DNA from: Gammaproteobacteria bacterium
GTDB lineage: Bacteria; Pseudomonadota; Gammaproteobacteria; Pseudomonadales; Pseudohongiellaceae
DNA length: 64,000 nt
Direction of reading: 5' to 3'
NCBI GenBank assembly: GCA_024639905.1
Contig: JAHEGE010000002.1
Location: 62,001-126,000 of the forward strand
A program made the translations under genes and the position numbers. The notes below the pieces were generated by a model, which saw nothing but the letters and a program-made list of their open reading frames with translations, was not told the origin of the DNA and ran no database searches. Below are positions 46,262-56,176 of the stretch, one piece after another. How positions within the stretch are numbered: the first letter of the stretch is position 1; every line of letters starts with the position of its first letter.

Positions 46262-47761
46262 ATGACTAAAGACAACAACGACACTATCGACCTCGCCGAT
46301 GAAAATAAGCTGATCGCTGCGCGTCGCGAGAAGCTCACGGCGATCCGCGGTAAGCGTGTTGCGTTTCCCAATGACTTTAGTCCGGATGCAGACTCGTCGA
46401 ATCTGATCAATGACTACGATTCATTGGATAAAGAGGCGTTAGAAGAGGCTGCTGTGAATGTCGCGCTGGCCGGGCGCATCGTGCGTATGCGTGGACCGTT
46501 CACAGTAATTCAGGATGGCGCGGTGCAGATGCAGCTGTACATGAACAATAAGTCTTTTGGTGAAGCGTTGGCAGAAGAGTTTAAAGGGCTCGACCTGGGG
46601 GACATCATCGGCGTCCGCGGCGAGTTGTTTAAAACGGGGAAGAATGAGCTTACGGTAAGGGTTGCGGACTTTACGCTGCTCACCAAATCGTTGCGACCGC
46701 TGCCCGATAAATTCAAAGGGCTAACTGATACTGAGATGCGCTATCGCCAGCGCTATGTCGACCTGATCGTCAACGAAGACTCGCGCCGCATCTTCGCCAT
46801 GCGCTCGAAGATAGTGCGCTGCATACGCGACTATTTCGAGGCGCATCAATTTATGGAAGTGGAAACGCCGATGATGCAGGTAATCCCAGGCGGCGCCACA
46901 GCGCGGCCGTTTATTACCCATCACAATGCGCTCGACCAGGATATGTATCTGCGCGTCGCGCCAGAGCTCTATCTTAAGCGTTTGGTTGTCGGTGGCTTCG
47001 ATCGCGTGTTCGAGCTTAACCGTAATTTCCGTAACGAGGGTTTGTCTACGCGGCACAATCCAGAGTTTACGATGCTCGAATTTTATCAGGCCTACGCACG
47101 CTATACCGACCTTATCGATCTTACCGAAGACCTTTTCAAAACCATCGCACAGAACGTGTTGGGTACGACCAAGGTAAGTTATCAGGGCTCTGAATACGAT
47201 TTTTCCAAGCCTTTCGAAAGGCTCTCGGTTGTCGACTCGATCAAAAAATATTGCGGCGCTGGCGATGCGGTTTTCGAGAGCAAAGACTCTCTCATGGCCT
47301 TCGCAGACAGTCTTGGGATTCAGTATGACAAGGCCTGGGGCAAGGGCAAGATCCTCATGGAGATCTTCGACGAGAAGGTTGAACATGAGCTGGATCAGCC
47401 GACGTTTATTACCGAATACCCTATCGAGGTATCGCCCCTTGCACGCCGCAACGAAAACAATCCTGATATTACCGATCGGTTTGAGCTCATCATCGGCAGG
47501 CGCGAACTCGCAAACGGCTTCTCCGAGCTTAACGACCCCGAAGACCAAGCGGAGCGCTTCCGTGCTCAGGTTGAGCAGAAAGAGTCAGGCGACAATGAGG
47601 CGATGCATTTCGACGAAGACTATATTCGGGCCCTGGAATACGGCATGCCGCCAACGGCAGGCGAGGGCATTGGCATAGACCGGCTCGTCATGCTGTTCAC
47701 AGACAGTGCGTCGATAAAAGACGTGCTGTTGTTCCCGCATATGCGCCCACTGCACGACTAG
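46262..47761 (+). CDS. lysS: lysyl-tRNA synthetase, class II
   Basis: Charges tRNA-Lys. The 499 residues have an N-terminal OB-fold anticodon domain ([20 protein letters not shown]) and class II core: motif 1 near [17 protein letters not shown], motif 2 [20 protein letters not shown], and motif 3 [20 protein letters not shown]. It ends [12 protein letters not shown] as is typical. It follows prfB by 64 bases. Confidence 0.97.
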   Translation: MTKDNNDTIDLADENKLIAARREKLTAIRGKRVAFPNDFSPDADSSNLINDYDSLDKEALEEAAVNVALAGRIVRMRGPFTVIQDGAVQMQLYMNNKSFGEALAEEFKGLDLGDIIGVRGELFKTGKNELTVRVADFTLLTKSLRPLPDKFKGLTDTEMRYRQRYVDLIVNEDSRRIFAMRSKIVRCIRDYFEAHQFMEVETPMMQVIPGGATARPFITHHNALDQDMYLRVAPELYLKRLVVGGFDRVFELNRNFRNEGLSTRHNPEFTMLEFYQAYARYTDLIDLTEDLFKTIAQNVLGTTKVSYQGSEYDFSKPFERLSVVDSIKKYCGAGDAVFESKDSLMAFADSLGIQYDKAWGKGKILMEIFDEKVEHELDQPTFITEYPIEVSPLARRNENNPDITDRFELIIGRRELANGFSELNDPEDQAERFRAQVEQKESGDNEAMHFDEDYIRALEYGMPPTAGEGIGIDRLVMLFTDSASIKDVLLFPHMRPLHD

Positions 47762-47770
47762 GCACGCACC

Positions 47771-48469
47771 GTGACGGCGTTAGCTCAGCTCTTGCCTGTC
47801 AAATGGCTTCAATGCCTCGCCCAGTTGCCGGCGCAAGACGAGGGCAGTGTCCTGGGCCTTCTCGCAGAAATCGAGCGCGCCCTTGGCGCAGAGGAGCGAG
47901 CTGGGGCAACGGTCTTTCCAGCGCGCGTAGAGATGTTTCGCGCGTTTGAACTAACTGCGCCGGCGCAGGTAAGAGCGGTCATACTCGGTCAAGACCCGTA
48001 CCACGGCGGGCAGGCGCACGGCCTGAGTTTTTCTGTTCAGGACGGCGTTAAGCGGCCGCCTTCGCTGCGCAATATACTCGCCGAGCTAGAATCCGATTGC
48101 GGGATCGCCGTTGCGCAGGACACAAGTAATTTAAGCCTGTGGGCGCAGCGTGGGGTGTTGCTATTGAACAGTGCGCTCAGTGTGCGAGCAGGCGAGGCCG
48201 GTTCGCACGCGGCCATAGGCTGGCAGGCTTTCTCCGACCTAGTAATTAGCGCGGTCGCGGCGCAGCAACAAGCCTGCGTCTTTTTCCTTTGGGGGCGCTA
48301 TGCCGCGAGCAAGTCGCCACTGATCGACACGACACGACATTTAATCATCGAGGGCGCGCATCCTTCGCCGCTCTCGGCTTATCGAGGCTTCTTTGGTAGT
48401 AGGCCCTTTTCACGCTGCAATGTGTTTCTGCAAAACAAGCAGCGCGCGAGTATAGACTGGTCTTTGTAG
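47771..48469 (+). CDS. ung: uracil-DNA glycosylase, family 1
   Basis: Removes uracil from DNA. The 232 residues contain the catalytic water-activating loop GQDPYHGGQAHGLSFSV (Asp75) and the leucine-intercalation loop HPSPLSAYRGFFGSRPFS with its catalytic His; LLLNSALSVRAGEAGSH is also standard. The start is GTG 47771, nine bases after lysS; the ribosome site is weak. E. coli Ung is 229 residues. Confidence 0.94.
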   Translation: MTALAQLLPVKWLQCLAQLPAQDEGSVLGLLAEIERALGAEERAGATVFPARVEMFRAFELTAPAQVRAVILGQDPYHGGQAHGLSFSVQDGVKRPPSLRNILAELESDCGIAVAQDTSNLSLWAQRGVLLLNSALSVRAGEAGSHAAIGWQAFSDLVISAVAAQQQACVFFLWGRYAASKSPLIDTTRHLIIEGAHPSPLSAYRGFFGSRPFSRCNVFLQNKQRASIDWSL

Positions 48470-48510
48470 ACGCAGCTCTCTCAACCACACCGGATTCGAG
48501 GATGAACACC

Positions 48511-49737
48511 ATGAGTAACCACACTTGTATCGTCGTAGGCGCAAGCCACGCAGGCACGACCCTCGCGCTGCAGCTGCGTCGAGAAGGCTGGGAAGGCCCG
48601 ATCATACTGATCAGTGAAGAGAGCGAGCTGCCTTATCATAGGCCGCCTCTATCCAAGGAGTTGCTCGCAGGTGCTAAGACGCTCGACGAGATTCGCCTGC
48701 GCCCCGCGAAATTGTTCGATGACAATAATGTCGAGCTTAGGCTCAATACGCGTGTCGAGTCTATCGACCGCAGCAACAAGACAGTGCAGCTGGCCGATGG
48801 CGCCATACTGCCCTATGCCAAGTTAGCGCTGTGCACAGGTGCCAGCGTTCGCCTACTGCCCGGCAGCGAGCGTTTCGATAATGTCTTCACCATTCGCAAT
48901 GCTGCTGACATCGAAGCGTTTCGTCCGCTAGCGCGAGAGGGAAGCAGGGTGGTTATCGTCGGTGGCGGCTATATCGGCCTCGAGGCTGCCGCTGTGCTGC
49001 GCAAAATGGGTTTGCATGTGACCGTGATCGAGGCGGCTTCACGCGTGCTCGAGCGTGTGACCAGCGAAGTATTGTCCGCCTATATGACTCAGTTACACGG
49101 CAGCAAAGGGGTGGAAATCGTCACTGACACGCTCGTGCAAGAGCTGCGTGGCGAAAGCTCGGTAGAGCTCGTAGTGTGTGCGGATGGCAGCGAATACCCT
49201 GCAGACTTCGTGATTGCCGGCATCGGCGTTATTCCCAATACGCGATTGGCGGAACAGGCGGGTTTGGCGACAGAGAGAGGTATTCTGGTTGACGAAAATG
49301 CCCAGTCTACGGACGCGGACATCTATGCTGCAGGCGATTGTACTCGACATCCCAGTGCTTTGTATAAGCGTCCGCTACTATTAGAGTCGGTGCAGAATGC
49401 CACTGACCAGTCGCGAGTTGCTGCCGCCAATATCTGCGGCAAGCCCACAGCCTATGATGCCGTGCCTTGGTTTTGGTCTGATCAATATGAGATCAAGTTG
49501 CAGATGGTAGGCATAAGCGAAGGCTTCGACGAGCTTGCCGTGCGTGGAAATCCTGAGGTGGGGGCAGAGGGCGGTTTCGCCGTGTTCTATCTTAAAGAGG
49601 GCGTTGTCATCGCAGCAGACTGTGTGGGCCGACCGAAGGAATTTATGGTGGCGAAGAAGCTGGTCGGCCAGCGCGTAGCGGTCGCTGTCGATCGCTTAGC
49701 CGACGAGTCTGTCGAGGCGGCGGCACTCATAGCCTAG
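48511..49737 (+). CDS. FAD-dependent ferredoxin/rubredoxin reductase family protein
   Basis: A 408-residue pyridine-nucleotide-disulfide-type reductase. FAD loop [20 protein letters not shown] near the start, [13 protein letters not shown], the NADH loop [21 protein letters not shown] (about 150), and FAD-binding [12 protein letters not shown]. The C-terminal [16 protein letters not shown] matches rubredoxin/ferredoxin reductases of Rieske oxygenase systems. GAGGA eight bases before ATG 48511 decides this start over ATG 48502. No ferredoxin or oxygenase gene is next to it, so the redox partner is unknown. Confidence 0.88.
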   Translation: MSNHTCIVVGASHAGTTLALQLRREGWEGPIILISEESELPYHRPPLSKELLAGAKTLDEIRLRPAKLFDDNNVELRLNTRVESIDRSNKTVQLADGAILPYAKLALCTGASVRLLPGSERFDNVFTIRNAADIEAFRPLAREGSRVVIVGGGYIGLEAAAVLRKMGLHVTVIEAASRVLERVTSEVLSAYMTQLHGSKGVEIVTDTLVQELRGESSVELVVCADGSEYPADFVIAGIGVIPNTRLAEQAGLATERGILVDENAQSTDADIYAAGDCTRHPSALYKRPLLLESVQNATDQSRVAAANICGKPTAYDAVPWFWSDQYEIKLQMVGISEGFDELAVRGNPEVGAEGGFAVFYLKEGVVIAADCVGRPKEFMVAKKLVGQRVAVAVDRLADESVEAAALIA

Positions 49738-50090
49738 TCGCCGTAATACACGCAGCCGCTTGTGCAGGTCTCGCGAATCTCTACCACGCTGAGCTCGGGT
49801 AGTGATGGCGCCAGTTCGCGCCAGATCCAGCGCGCGAGATTCTCGCTAGTAGGGTTCTCGAGGCCGGGTATTTCGTTGAGATAGAAATGATCCAGTCGGT
49901 TATAGAGAGGCTTGAATGCGGCCTTAATATCCCCAAAATCCATCACCCAACCACTCTCGTCGCCTACGGGGCCATCGACGCTGAGGCGAACTACAAACGA
50001 ATGCCCGTGGAGGCGCGCGCATTTGTGCCCTTCGGGCACGTTGGGCAGCCGGTGGGCGGCTTCGAAGGTGAACTCTTTGAACAAGCGCAT
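49734..50090 (-). CDS. queD: 6-carboxytetrahydropterin synthase QueD
   Basis: Converts dihydroneopterin triphosphate to carboxytetrahydropterin, the step before QueE in queuosine synthesis. The 118 residues show zinc ligands His13 (FEAAHRL) and His28/His30 (ARLHGHSF), catalytic Cys24, and [10 protein letters not shown] and [12 protein letters not shown]. It overlaps the reductase stop by four bases tail to tail. queE and queC are near 30-31 kb. Confidence 0.95.
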   Translation of the reverse strand: MRLFKEFTFEAAHRLPNVPEGHKCARLHGHSFVVRLSVDGPVGDESGWVMDFGDIKAAFKPLYNRLDHFYLNEIPGLENPTSENLARWIWRELAPSLPELSVVEIRETCTSGCVYYGD

Positions 50091-50200
50091 GCGGAACTCA
50101 AGGTAGTGTAATAACGAGTTTCATTTTACCGGCTTGCCCTCTGCCTGTATATCATCGGCCGTCCGTCTCATGTTTGTGCGCAACTATCGTCAGAGCTCTA

Positions 50201-50228
50201 TTGACATACCCCTCATTGTCGGTAAAAT
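50201..50228 (+). promoter_or_regulatory. promoter of the tRNA-Val/tRNA-Asp unit
   Basis: Perfect TTGACA (-35), 16 bases, TAAAAT (-10), followed by a GC-rich GCGCC discriminator as in stringently controlled tRNA promoters. The start would lie near 50235, about 13 bases before tRNA-Val. Confidence 0.8.
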
Positions 50229-50247
50229 GCGCCTCTCTCTGTGACAC

Positions 50248-50323
50248 GGGTGATTAGCTCAGTTGGGAGAGCGTCGCCCTTACAAGGCGAATGTCGGGGG
50301 TTCAAATCCCTCATCACCCACCA
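50248..50323 (+). tRNA. tRNA-Val (anticodon UAC)
   Basis: A 76-base cloverleaf with CCA encoded: acceptor GGGTGAT/ATCACCC, anticodon loop CTTACAA in a CGCC/GGCG-containing stem, T-loop TTCAAAT. It precedes tRNA-Asp by 116 bases in what looks like one transcript. Confidence 0.97.
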
Positions 50324-50439
50324 ATTTTTTAGAGAAGTCCTACGGGCCTCGCCTAAAGAATCGGAGCCAAGCAGTAGCCGGAAACGAGCCGAACAACTCG
50401 CTTTCACCCACAGGCTACGCAAGGCATTGCAAGTTATGC

Positions 50440-50516
50440 GGACCGGTAGTTCAGCTGGTTAGAATACCGGCCTGTCACGCCGGGGGTCGCGGGTTCGAGT
50501 CCCGTCCGGTCCGCCA
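50440..50516 (+). tRNA. tRNA-Asp (anticodon GUC)
   Basis: A 77-base cloverleaf with CCA encoded: acceptor GGACCGG/CCGGTCC, G discriminator, anticodon loop CTGTCAC in a CCGGC/GCCGG stem, T-arm TCGCGGGTTCGAGTCCCG. GUC is a queuosine-carrying anticodon; queD lies about 350 bases upstream and aspS is in the window. A hairpin with AGCCGAC/GTCGGCT arms at about 50583-50626 may end the transcript, but lacks a clear U-run. Confidence 0.97.
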
Positions 50517-50652
50517 TTTACTTCAAGCAGTAAACCTATCTCTAAACTTACCTCGAAACAGTCAAAGCCCTGCAAGCAAATAGCCGACTATTTTGCTCAT
50601 TTCAGCAATGTCGGCTTATTCGCGTTGTCGGAGAATGATTGCAGGTCCCGTG

Positions 50653-52569
50653 TTATCCCGCCTGTACTCGAGCAATCCACTCGTCAACCATAGTCTCAAG
50701 CACGCCGAGTGGCACCGCACCGCCGCCCAGCACGGCATCATGAAAGCCGCGAATATCGAACTGATCGCCTAGAGCCTGTTCAGCTTTCGCGCGTAATTCC
50801 AAGATTTTCAGCATGCCAATTTTGTAGCTTGTAGCCTGCCCAGGCAGCACTAGGTAGCGCTGCACTTCCGAGCGGGCCTGCGCTTCGGTGATGGCGGAAT
50901 TGGCGAGGAAGTATTGAACCGCCTGTTCCTCAGTCCAGCCCTTTGCGTGCAAGCCGGTGTCTAACACCAGGCGGATAGCGCGCCAAATTTCTGAGCCAAG
51001 TCGACCAAAGTCTGAGTAGGAATCGGTATACGTGCCCTCCATTTCCTTCGCTAACAACTCGGAGTAAAGCCCCCAGCCTTCTGAGTAGGCAGTAAACCCG
51101 GCTTGGGTGCGAAAGGTGGGTACACTCTCCAGCTCTTGCTGGATAGCGATCTGCATGTGATGGCCTGGCAGACCCTCATGGTAGGCGATCACTTCTAGCT
51201 CGCCTTTCGGCATCGCTGTCATATCAGAGAGGTGTGCATAGTAGATTCCAGGGCGACTGCCATTTGGCGTGCCGGGGAAATAATGCTGAGCCGCGCCGGG
51301 CTGCTCACGAAATGGCTCTACGCGTCTAACCTCCAGATCGGCCTTGGGCAGAATGCCAAAATAGGCTGGAAGTTCGGTTTTGATATTCTCGATCGCCGCG
51401 GTGGCATCATCGATATAGGCCTGGCGACCCTCGTCAGTATCTGGATAGTAGTGGAGGCGGTCGTCTTTGCTGTCGCGCAGCATGGAAAAGAACGCCTGCA
51501 GATCGCCTTCAAAACCAACGCTATTCTTAATCGCCTCCATCTCGGCCTTCAGTCGAGAGACTTCATCAAGGCCAATCTGGTGAATCTCATCCGCGGTCAG
51601 ATCTGTGGTGGTCTGGTTGGCAAGGCGCTCATTGTAGTATGCCTCACCCTCAGGCAGCGTGCCGACCCCTTGGGAGGTCTCGCTGGTATTGAGGATGTCT
51701 TCTTGTTGCCATGCGATCAGGCGCTCGTAGGCAGGTTGCCAGTGGTCGACCAGCGCCGTACGGGCGGCATTGGCTAATGCGTCGGCCTGCGCCTGATTGA
51801 TCGTTTCACTTTCCTTAAGCGTTTCGATTTTTTGCTGGGTATCCGCCCAGATCGCGCTGTCCTCACCTTGGGTGAAAGGCGCACCGGTAATTATCTGGCC
51901 AGCGCTATCGATAACACTGTCGAAAGCAAAGCGCGGTGGCCGCACGCCCGCGGCGGCGGCTTCCTGCGAAAGCGTAATTAGCTGATCAAGTGCCACCTCG
52001 GTCGCTTCAATACGAGAGATATAGGCCTGCATATCGTCGGCATCTTCAACGGTATGAAAGGCGATTAACAGCTGCGGAAAAAACGAGTGGACGGCGTTCA
52101 TCTGCTCAAAAATGTAGTCGTTAGTACGGAACTGCTCGGTCGCTTCGGCAGCGGCCAGCTGATATTCCCAGAGGTCGTAGGAAATTTTTGCGTCCGCGTT
52201 AAGCTGGTCGTAGTCGAAACTGGTCCTCATCTCAGCAACGCTGTCGCGCTTCCAGTTCAACTGCTCACGCTGCGCCTCGAGTGAAAAGTCGTCAATCTGG
52301 TCGTTATTTTCGGTAACCCCGAGGAAAGTTTGCTGGATCGGGCTGAACGCCAACTCTTCCTCAAATTGCTCTTCGAACCAGGCGTTGAGGCGGGCGCTCT
52401 CGTCCAGGGCGTCACCTGCCGATTCAGAGGACGCTATTGGGGTCGGGACAGAGGCGGCAGCGTCTTTCGCAGCCGGAGTCTGTGCGGCGTTGTCCGCCGG
52501 TTCGCAGGCGCTAAGCATCGCGGATGCGGCTACGGACAATAAAAGGCGGAATAAAAGGTGTCGTTTCAT
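50653..52569 (-). CDS. DUF885 family lipoprotein, putative metallopeptidase
   Basis: A 638-residue protein with lipobox LSAC (Cys22), so probably anchored in the outer membrane. The DUF885 core includes the zinc-site sequence YHEGLPGHHMQIAIQQEL (HExxGHH), preceded by RPGIYYAHLSDM, and followed by AYSEGWGLYSELLAKEM with the likely third ligand Glu. The family is thought to be metallo-carboxypeptidase-like. An acidic linker (about 25-70) follows the lipid anchor. It stands alone, divergent from the PLP enzyme gene. Confidence 0.88.
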   Translation of the reverse strand: MKRHLLFRLLLSVAASAMLSACEPADNAAQTPAAKDAAASVPTPIASSESAGDALDESARLNAWFEEQFEEELAFSPIQQTFLGVTENNDQIDDFSLEAQREQLNWKRDSVAEMRTSFDYDQLNADAKISYDLWEYQLAAAEATEQFRTNDYIFEQMNAVHSFFPQLLIAFHTVEDADDMQAYISRIEATEVALDQLITLSQEAAAAGVRPPRFAFDSVIDSAGQIITGAPFTQGEDSAIWADTQQKIETLKESETINQAQADALANAARTALVDHWQPAYERLIAWQQEDILNTSETSQGVGTLPEGEAYYNERLANQTTTDLTADEIHQIGLDEVSRLKAEMEAIKNSVGFEGDLQAFFSMLRDSKDDRLHYYPDTDEGRQAYIDDATAAIENIKTELPAYFGILPKADLEVRRVEPFREQPGAAQHYFPGTPNGSRPGIYYAHLSDMTAMPKGELEVIAYHEGLPGHHMQIAIQQELESVPTFRTQAGFTAYSEGWGLYSELLAKEMEGTYTDSYSDFGRLGSEIWRAIRLVLDTGLHAKGWTEEQAVQYFLANSAITEAQARSEVQRYLVLPGQATSYKIGMLKILELRAKAEQALGDQFDIRGFHDAVLGGGAVPLGVLETMVDEWIARVQAG

Positions 52570-52806
52570 AGGATTTACTCAGGGCAGGAGATCGTTAGCC
52601 AAAGACAGTCGCACGTTGAATGCGCTTATTCATTAGTGAGTGTAACAGCCTCTAATTTGTCTATGTAAGTGATTTTCAGATTTCAGGTATAAGCTGGGTT
52701 GTGCCGAAACCAGTGGATCACTACACTGGCTCAAAGAGTCTTTCCATAGTCCAAACGCTAGCGAGAGGGCGACCTGCCACATTCGCGTAGAAACGACGCG
52801 CACGAA

Positions 52807-53775
52807 ATGATCGAGATCGCCGCACCACAGCTCCAATTGCTGGATGTAAATTCCTATGCCGCGCGCGGCGTCTCGGTGGCGGTGCTTAGGCTAGATGCTA
52901 TGCATCCAACTATTCATGGCAACAAATGGTTTAAGCTGAAATACAATCTGGCGGAGTTTCAGTCTCGGGGCCTGAGTCAGGTGGTCAGTGTGGGTGGCGC
53001 GTATTCGAATCACCTTGCGGCTCTGGCTGCAGCGGGCGCTGCGCAGGGGTTTAAGACGGTTGGCATTGTCCGCGGCGAGATCATCGAGCCGCTGAATCCT
53101 GTGCTGCACTTTGCTCGGGAACAGGGCATGACCCTTATACCGCTTTCCCGTAAGGCCTATCGAGAGCTGCGGGAGTCTATCGATCCCATCGATAACGACC
53201 CGACCCTGAATTCACTGCGCACGAGGCTGGGCGATTTCGCCTTTCTGCCAGAAGGGGGCGCGAATTTTCGCGCTGTCGCAGGGTGTGCGGAGATCGTCGA
53301 CTCTATCGATTGGTCCGTGTTCGACGCGCATGTCGCCACCGAGCGGGTCGTTGCGTTGGCCTGCGGCACGGCAACAACCCTTGCTGGGATAGTGTGCGGC
53401 TTGCAGCTTGCTCGCAGCAATGAAGCGCCTCGTGTTAAGTCCCCCCGAGTGCTAGGCATAGCCGCGTTAAAGGGCGAAGGCTATCTGGTTGCCGAGGCGA
53501 ATCGATGGATCGAAGCGGGGCCCAAGGCAGACACTGCCGCAACTCGTATCGATTGGGCAATAGACGAGAGATTTCACTGTGGCGGTTACGCCAAGGTTAC
53601 GCCCTCGCTAATGCGCTTTGTTCAGCTTTTCGGTATCGAGACTGGCATGGCTGTAGAGCCGGTTTACACCGGCAAGCTCTTCTTTGCGCTTCACCAGCAA
53701 ATTCTTGCTGGCGAATACCCTCGGGGCACGCAGATTGTCGCGCTACACACTGGTGGAATATTTTCCCACGCCTAA
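52807..53775 (+). CDS. PLP-dependent enzyme, ACC deaminase/D-cysteine desulfhydrase family
   Basis: A 322-residue fold-type II PLP protein. HGNKWFKLKYNL (Lys40 is the likely cofactor lysine) and VVSVGGAYSNHLAALAAAG are the family motifs, with the phosphate-binding region ACGTATTLAGIVCGL. The order of residues is closer to D-cysteine desulfhydrase/uncharacterised relatives than to true ACC deaminase. The substrate cannot be told from sequence alone. ATG 52807 lacks a strong ribosome site. The next gene starts 13 bases later. Confidence 0.85.
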   Translation: MIEIAAPQLQLLDVNSYAARGVSVAVLRLDAMHPTIHGNKWFKLKYNLAEFQSRGLSQVVSVGGAYSNHLAALAAAGAAQGFKTVGIVRGEIIEPLNPVLHFAREQGMTLIPLSRKAYRELRESIDPIDNDPTLNSLRTRLGDFAFLPEGGANFRAVAGCAEIVDSIDWSVFDAHVATERVVALACGTATTLAGIVCGLQLARSNEAPRVKSPRVLGIAALKGEGYLVAEANRWIEAGPKADTAATRIDWAIDERFHCGGYAKVTPSLMRFVQLFGIETGMAVEPVYTGKLFFALHQQILAGEYPRGTQIVALHTGGIFSHA

Positions 53776-53788
53776 GTAAACTCGGCGT

Positions 53789-56101
53789 ATGACAACCGCC
53801 AGTGCGCTGCGACATCGCCTGATTTCCTCCCCTCGTGGTGCCTGCGCGGCATGGGGTCGATCCCTGTTTGCTGGCGTGGTTGTCACGACACTCTCTGTAG
53901 TCTCTGCGCTCTCAGTGGCCCCGCCTGCCGCTGCGATCGAGCAGGCGCCTACTCCGTTCTTGTTTTCCCTTCTCGATGCGCCGCCAGCAGCGGTCGCTAG
54001 GCCTGACCACGTCGACATCGCCCACGCGGTGTCGCTCGATTTCGACTCCCTGACGAACGCCAGAGTAGGGGCGCAGATAGCCTTCGCACTCTCGTCCGAC
54101 ACAACGGTCCAACTGCGCATTGATCGCGTGGATACTCTGGCTAATGGCGACAGCGTCATCGCAGCGAGGGGCTTGGTAGGTGGCGATGAGGTTGGTTTCA
54201 CTATGACGTTCAGCGAGGCCAGTGTGTATGGCTACTTGCAGGCTTCGGGGGTTGTTTATCAGCTTAGCGCAGCCGGTGGGCCTGATGCTTCGCGCTATGA
54301 AGGTTGGTTCTACCGTGCTCAGGGTTTCGACGCGGCGCGGCTGCAGAATGACTCGGTTATCCTGCCGCAGGCTGGGCAAGTGACGCGCCCCACGCCGTTA
54401 TCGCTGGCGCCGTTATCTCTTAGCTCTGCGGCGCGTCTGGATGAGACGAGGTCGACAGACAAGGCAGGGCTCGGCATCACAGTCGCGCATACCTTTGGGC
54501 GCCGCGCCGTGCGCCGCGGCGAAAGTGTCGCTGTCAGCGTGCGCCTTTCGAATACGACTTCGCAGACGCGCAGGGCTCAGGTGTTTGATATCTATTTTCT
54601 TGCCGAGTCTGGTGAGCTTAGTTGGGGTGCTGCCGATTGCAATAGTGTCATCAGCGATTCTGCGCAGCAGGTGGTGCGTTGCAATGTCGGTGTTCTCGAC
54701 GCTAGGTCGTCGATCACCGTGCCACTTACCTTTGTAGCGACGTCTTCCTCTCCGCGACTTGTTCAGAGCACAGTGCTGGTGAATGGAGAGGATCGCGCCG
54801 ACGCGGTCTTGCGCGTCGTAAGCGATGTGCGCAGCGACACCGATGGCGACGGTCTCAGCGACTTTAATGAGGCGCTCTTGGGCACTGCTGCGGACGATGC
54901 GCAGTCGGTCGACCTTGCGCCTACTGTCATCGATATTATTGCGCTGCACTCGCAAGAGTCAGCTAGCCTGTATCCGTTCGGCGCGGAGACGCGGATTAAT
55001 CAGCTAGTAGCGGTCGCCAATCAAGTCTTCATCGACAGTGGGGCAGATGTCCGTCTGCGTGTGGTTTATCACGGCGCTGCGGGCTTGGCAGGCGCGGATG
55101 ACATGGGTGCTACCTTGGAGTCGATGCTGGAGCGGGAAGGTGCGTTTGGTTCAATTGAGACGCTGCGTTCCGAGTTCGGGGGGGATATTGTCCTCTATTT
55201 TAGGCCGCTTGAATTTGCAGCCTCGCGCTGCGGTCTTGCGCCTGTTGGAGGCTATGCGTCTGAGGGTGATTTCAGCGATCCCGGTGAACGCTTTAATGCG
55301 ACAGCCGTCGTCGCAATAGACTGCCCATTAGATATCGTTGTCGCGCACGAAGTAGGGCATCTTTTGGGGTTAACGCACTCTCTGCGTGAGGAGGGCGAGG
55401 GCGGCACATTTGAATTCTCCACCGGCCATGGCGTGACTAATCAGTTCGCCACATTGATGGCACTGCCCAATGCCTTTGGCAGCGCGGAACGTGCCAGTGT
55501 TTTTTCATCGCCGTTATTGCGCTGCGGCGATTTACCCTGCGGTATCGCCGAAGGTGCGCCTAACGCCGCGGATGCGGTCGCCACCTTGAATCTTGTGCGC
55601 CATCAAATTGGCCGCTACTCCGAAGCGATAACGGTACAGTTAAACACTGTGTCAGTCGCTACGCTGACTGGTGCAAGCAGCAAGGCGAAGATAGCAGTAG
55701 GTGCGAGTAGTGACGGTTACCGCAGTCTAACCACCCAGGTATCAGGCACGGATTTGGTCAGCGTGGCTGCAGAAGTGCAGGTTGATCCTGTTCATATTGG
55801 GCGCAAGGGGGGCGTGATTGTTCTGCTCGCGCTGGAAGGTGCTAGCGAGATTTACCAGCTCGATACCGAAGGCAGAGTGGTGATGTGGGATGGCTCGCTT
55901 ACGGGATTACAAAGTTTTGGCGGCACGTCGTCGCTGCGCGCCGTTGAGCATCTCACTATCCTCAATCGCCTGCGGCTTGGCGACATTCTCCCGGGCGCAA
56001 AACTGGGTGTGTTTATCGCCTATCAGGTAGAGTCAGCGCGCGGAGACACGGACGAGATCGTGTATCCCAACGATCCTTTCTGGCTGAGTGTCGCGCCCTA
56101 G
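53789..56101 (+). CDS. secreted metzincin-type zinc metalloprotease with TSP3-like calcium motif
   Basis: A 770-residue exported protein: an Arg-containing n-region and hydrophobic segment ending PPAAA. An N-terminal beta-rich region follows (about 60-200), then a stretch resembling an Ig-like domain (about 235-345). A calcium-binding thrombospondin-3-like motif DTDGDGLSDFNEALLG starts at residue 350. The catalytic domain carries HEVGHLLGLTH (520-530, HExxHxxGxxH) and a possible Met-turn ATLMALP. The C-terminal 150 residues are beta-rich, of unknown type. The zinc motif places it in the metzincins (reprolysin-like). The substrate is unknown. It is probably transcribed with the PLP gene. Confidence 0.82.
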   Translation: MTTASALRHRLISSPRGACAAWGRSLFAGVVVTTLSVVSALSVAPPAAAIEQAPTPFLFSLLDAPPAAVARPDHVDIAHAVSLDFDSLTNARVGAQIAFALSSDTTVQLRIDRVDTLANGDSVIAARGLVGGDEVGFTMTFSEASVYGYLQASGVVYQLSAAGGPDASRYEGWFYRAQGFDAARLQNDSVILPQAGQVTRPTPLSLAPLSLSSAARLDETRSTDKAGLGITVAHTFGRRAVRRGESVAVSVRLSNTTSQTRRAQVFDIYFLAESGELSWGAADCNSVISDSAQQVVRCNVGVLDARSSITVPLTFVATSSSPRLVQSTVLVNGEDRADAVLRVVSDVRSDTDGDGLSDFNEALLGTAADDAQSVDLAPTVIDIIALHSQESASLYPFGAETRINQLVAVANQVFIDSGADVRLRVVYHGAAGLAGADDMGATLESMLEREGAFGSIETLRSEFGGDIVLYFRPLEFAASRCGLAPVGGYASEGDFSDPGERFNATAVVAIDCPLDIVVAHEVGHLLGLTHSLREEGEGGTFEFSTGHGVTNQFATLMALPNAFGSAERASVFSSPLLRCGDLPCGIAEGAPNAADAVATLNLVRHQIGRYSEAITVQLNTVSVATLTGASSKAKIAVGASSDGYRSLTTQVSGTDLVSVAAEVQVDPVHIGRKGGVIVLLALEGASEIYQLDTEGRVVMWDGSLTGLQSFGGTSSLRAVEHLTILNRLRLGDILPGAKLGVFIAYQVESARGDTDEIVYPNDPFWLSVAP

Positions 56102-56176
56102 CGAACTCGGAAACTCCTCCCTGCATGCTATACTTTCCCCATCGGATTTATTGCGTATCGTGAGGACGGCCCCGCC

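Noticed and set aside
46721-47548. 275-residue open frame antisense to lysS
   Set aside because: It mirrors the codon pattern of lysS, has no ribosome site or recognisable motif, and lies wholly inside a certain gene.
51232-51777. 181-residue plus-strand frame inside the DUF885 gene
   Set aside because: Antisense of a well-supported gene with zinc motif; no own signals.
54413-54955. 180-residue minus-strand frame inside the metzincin gene
   Set aside because: Antisense shadow; Arg-rich with no motif.
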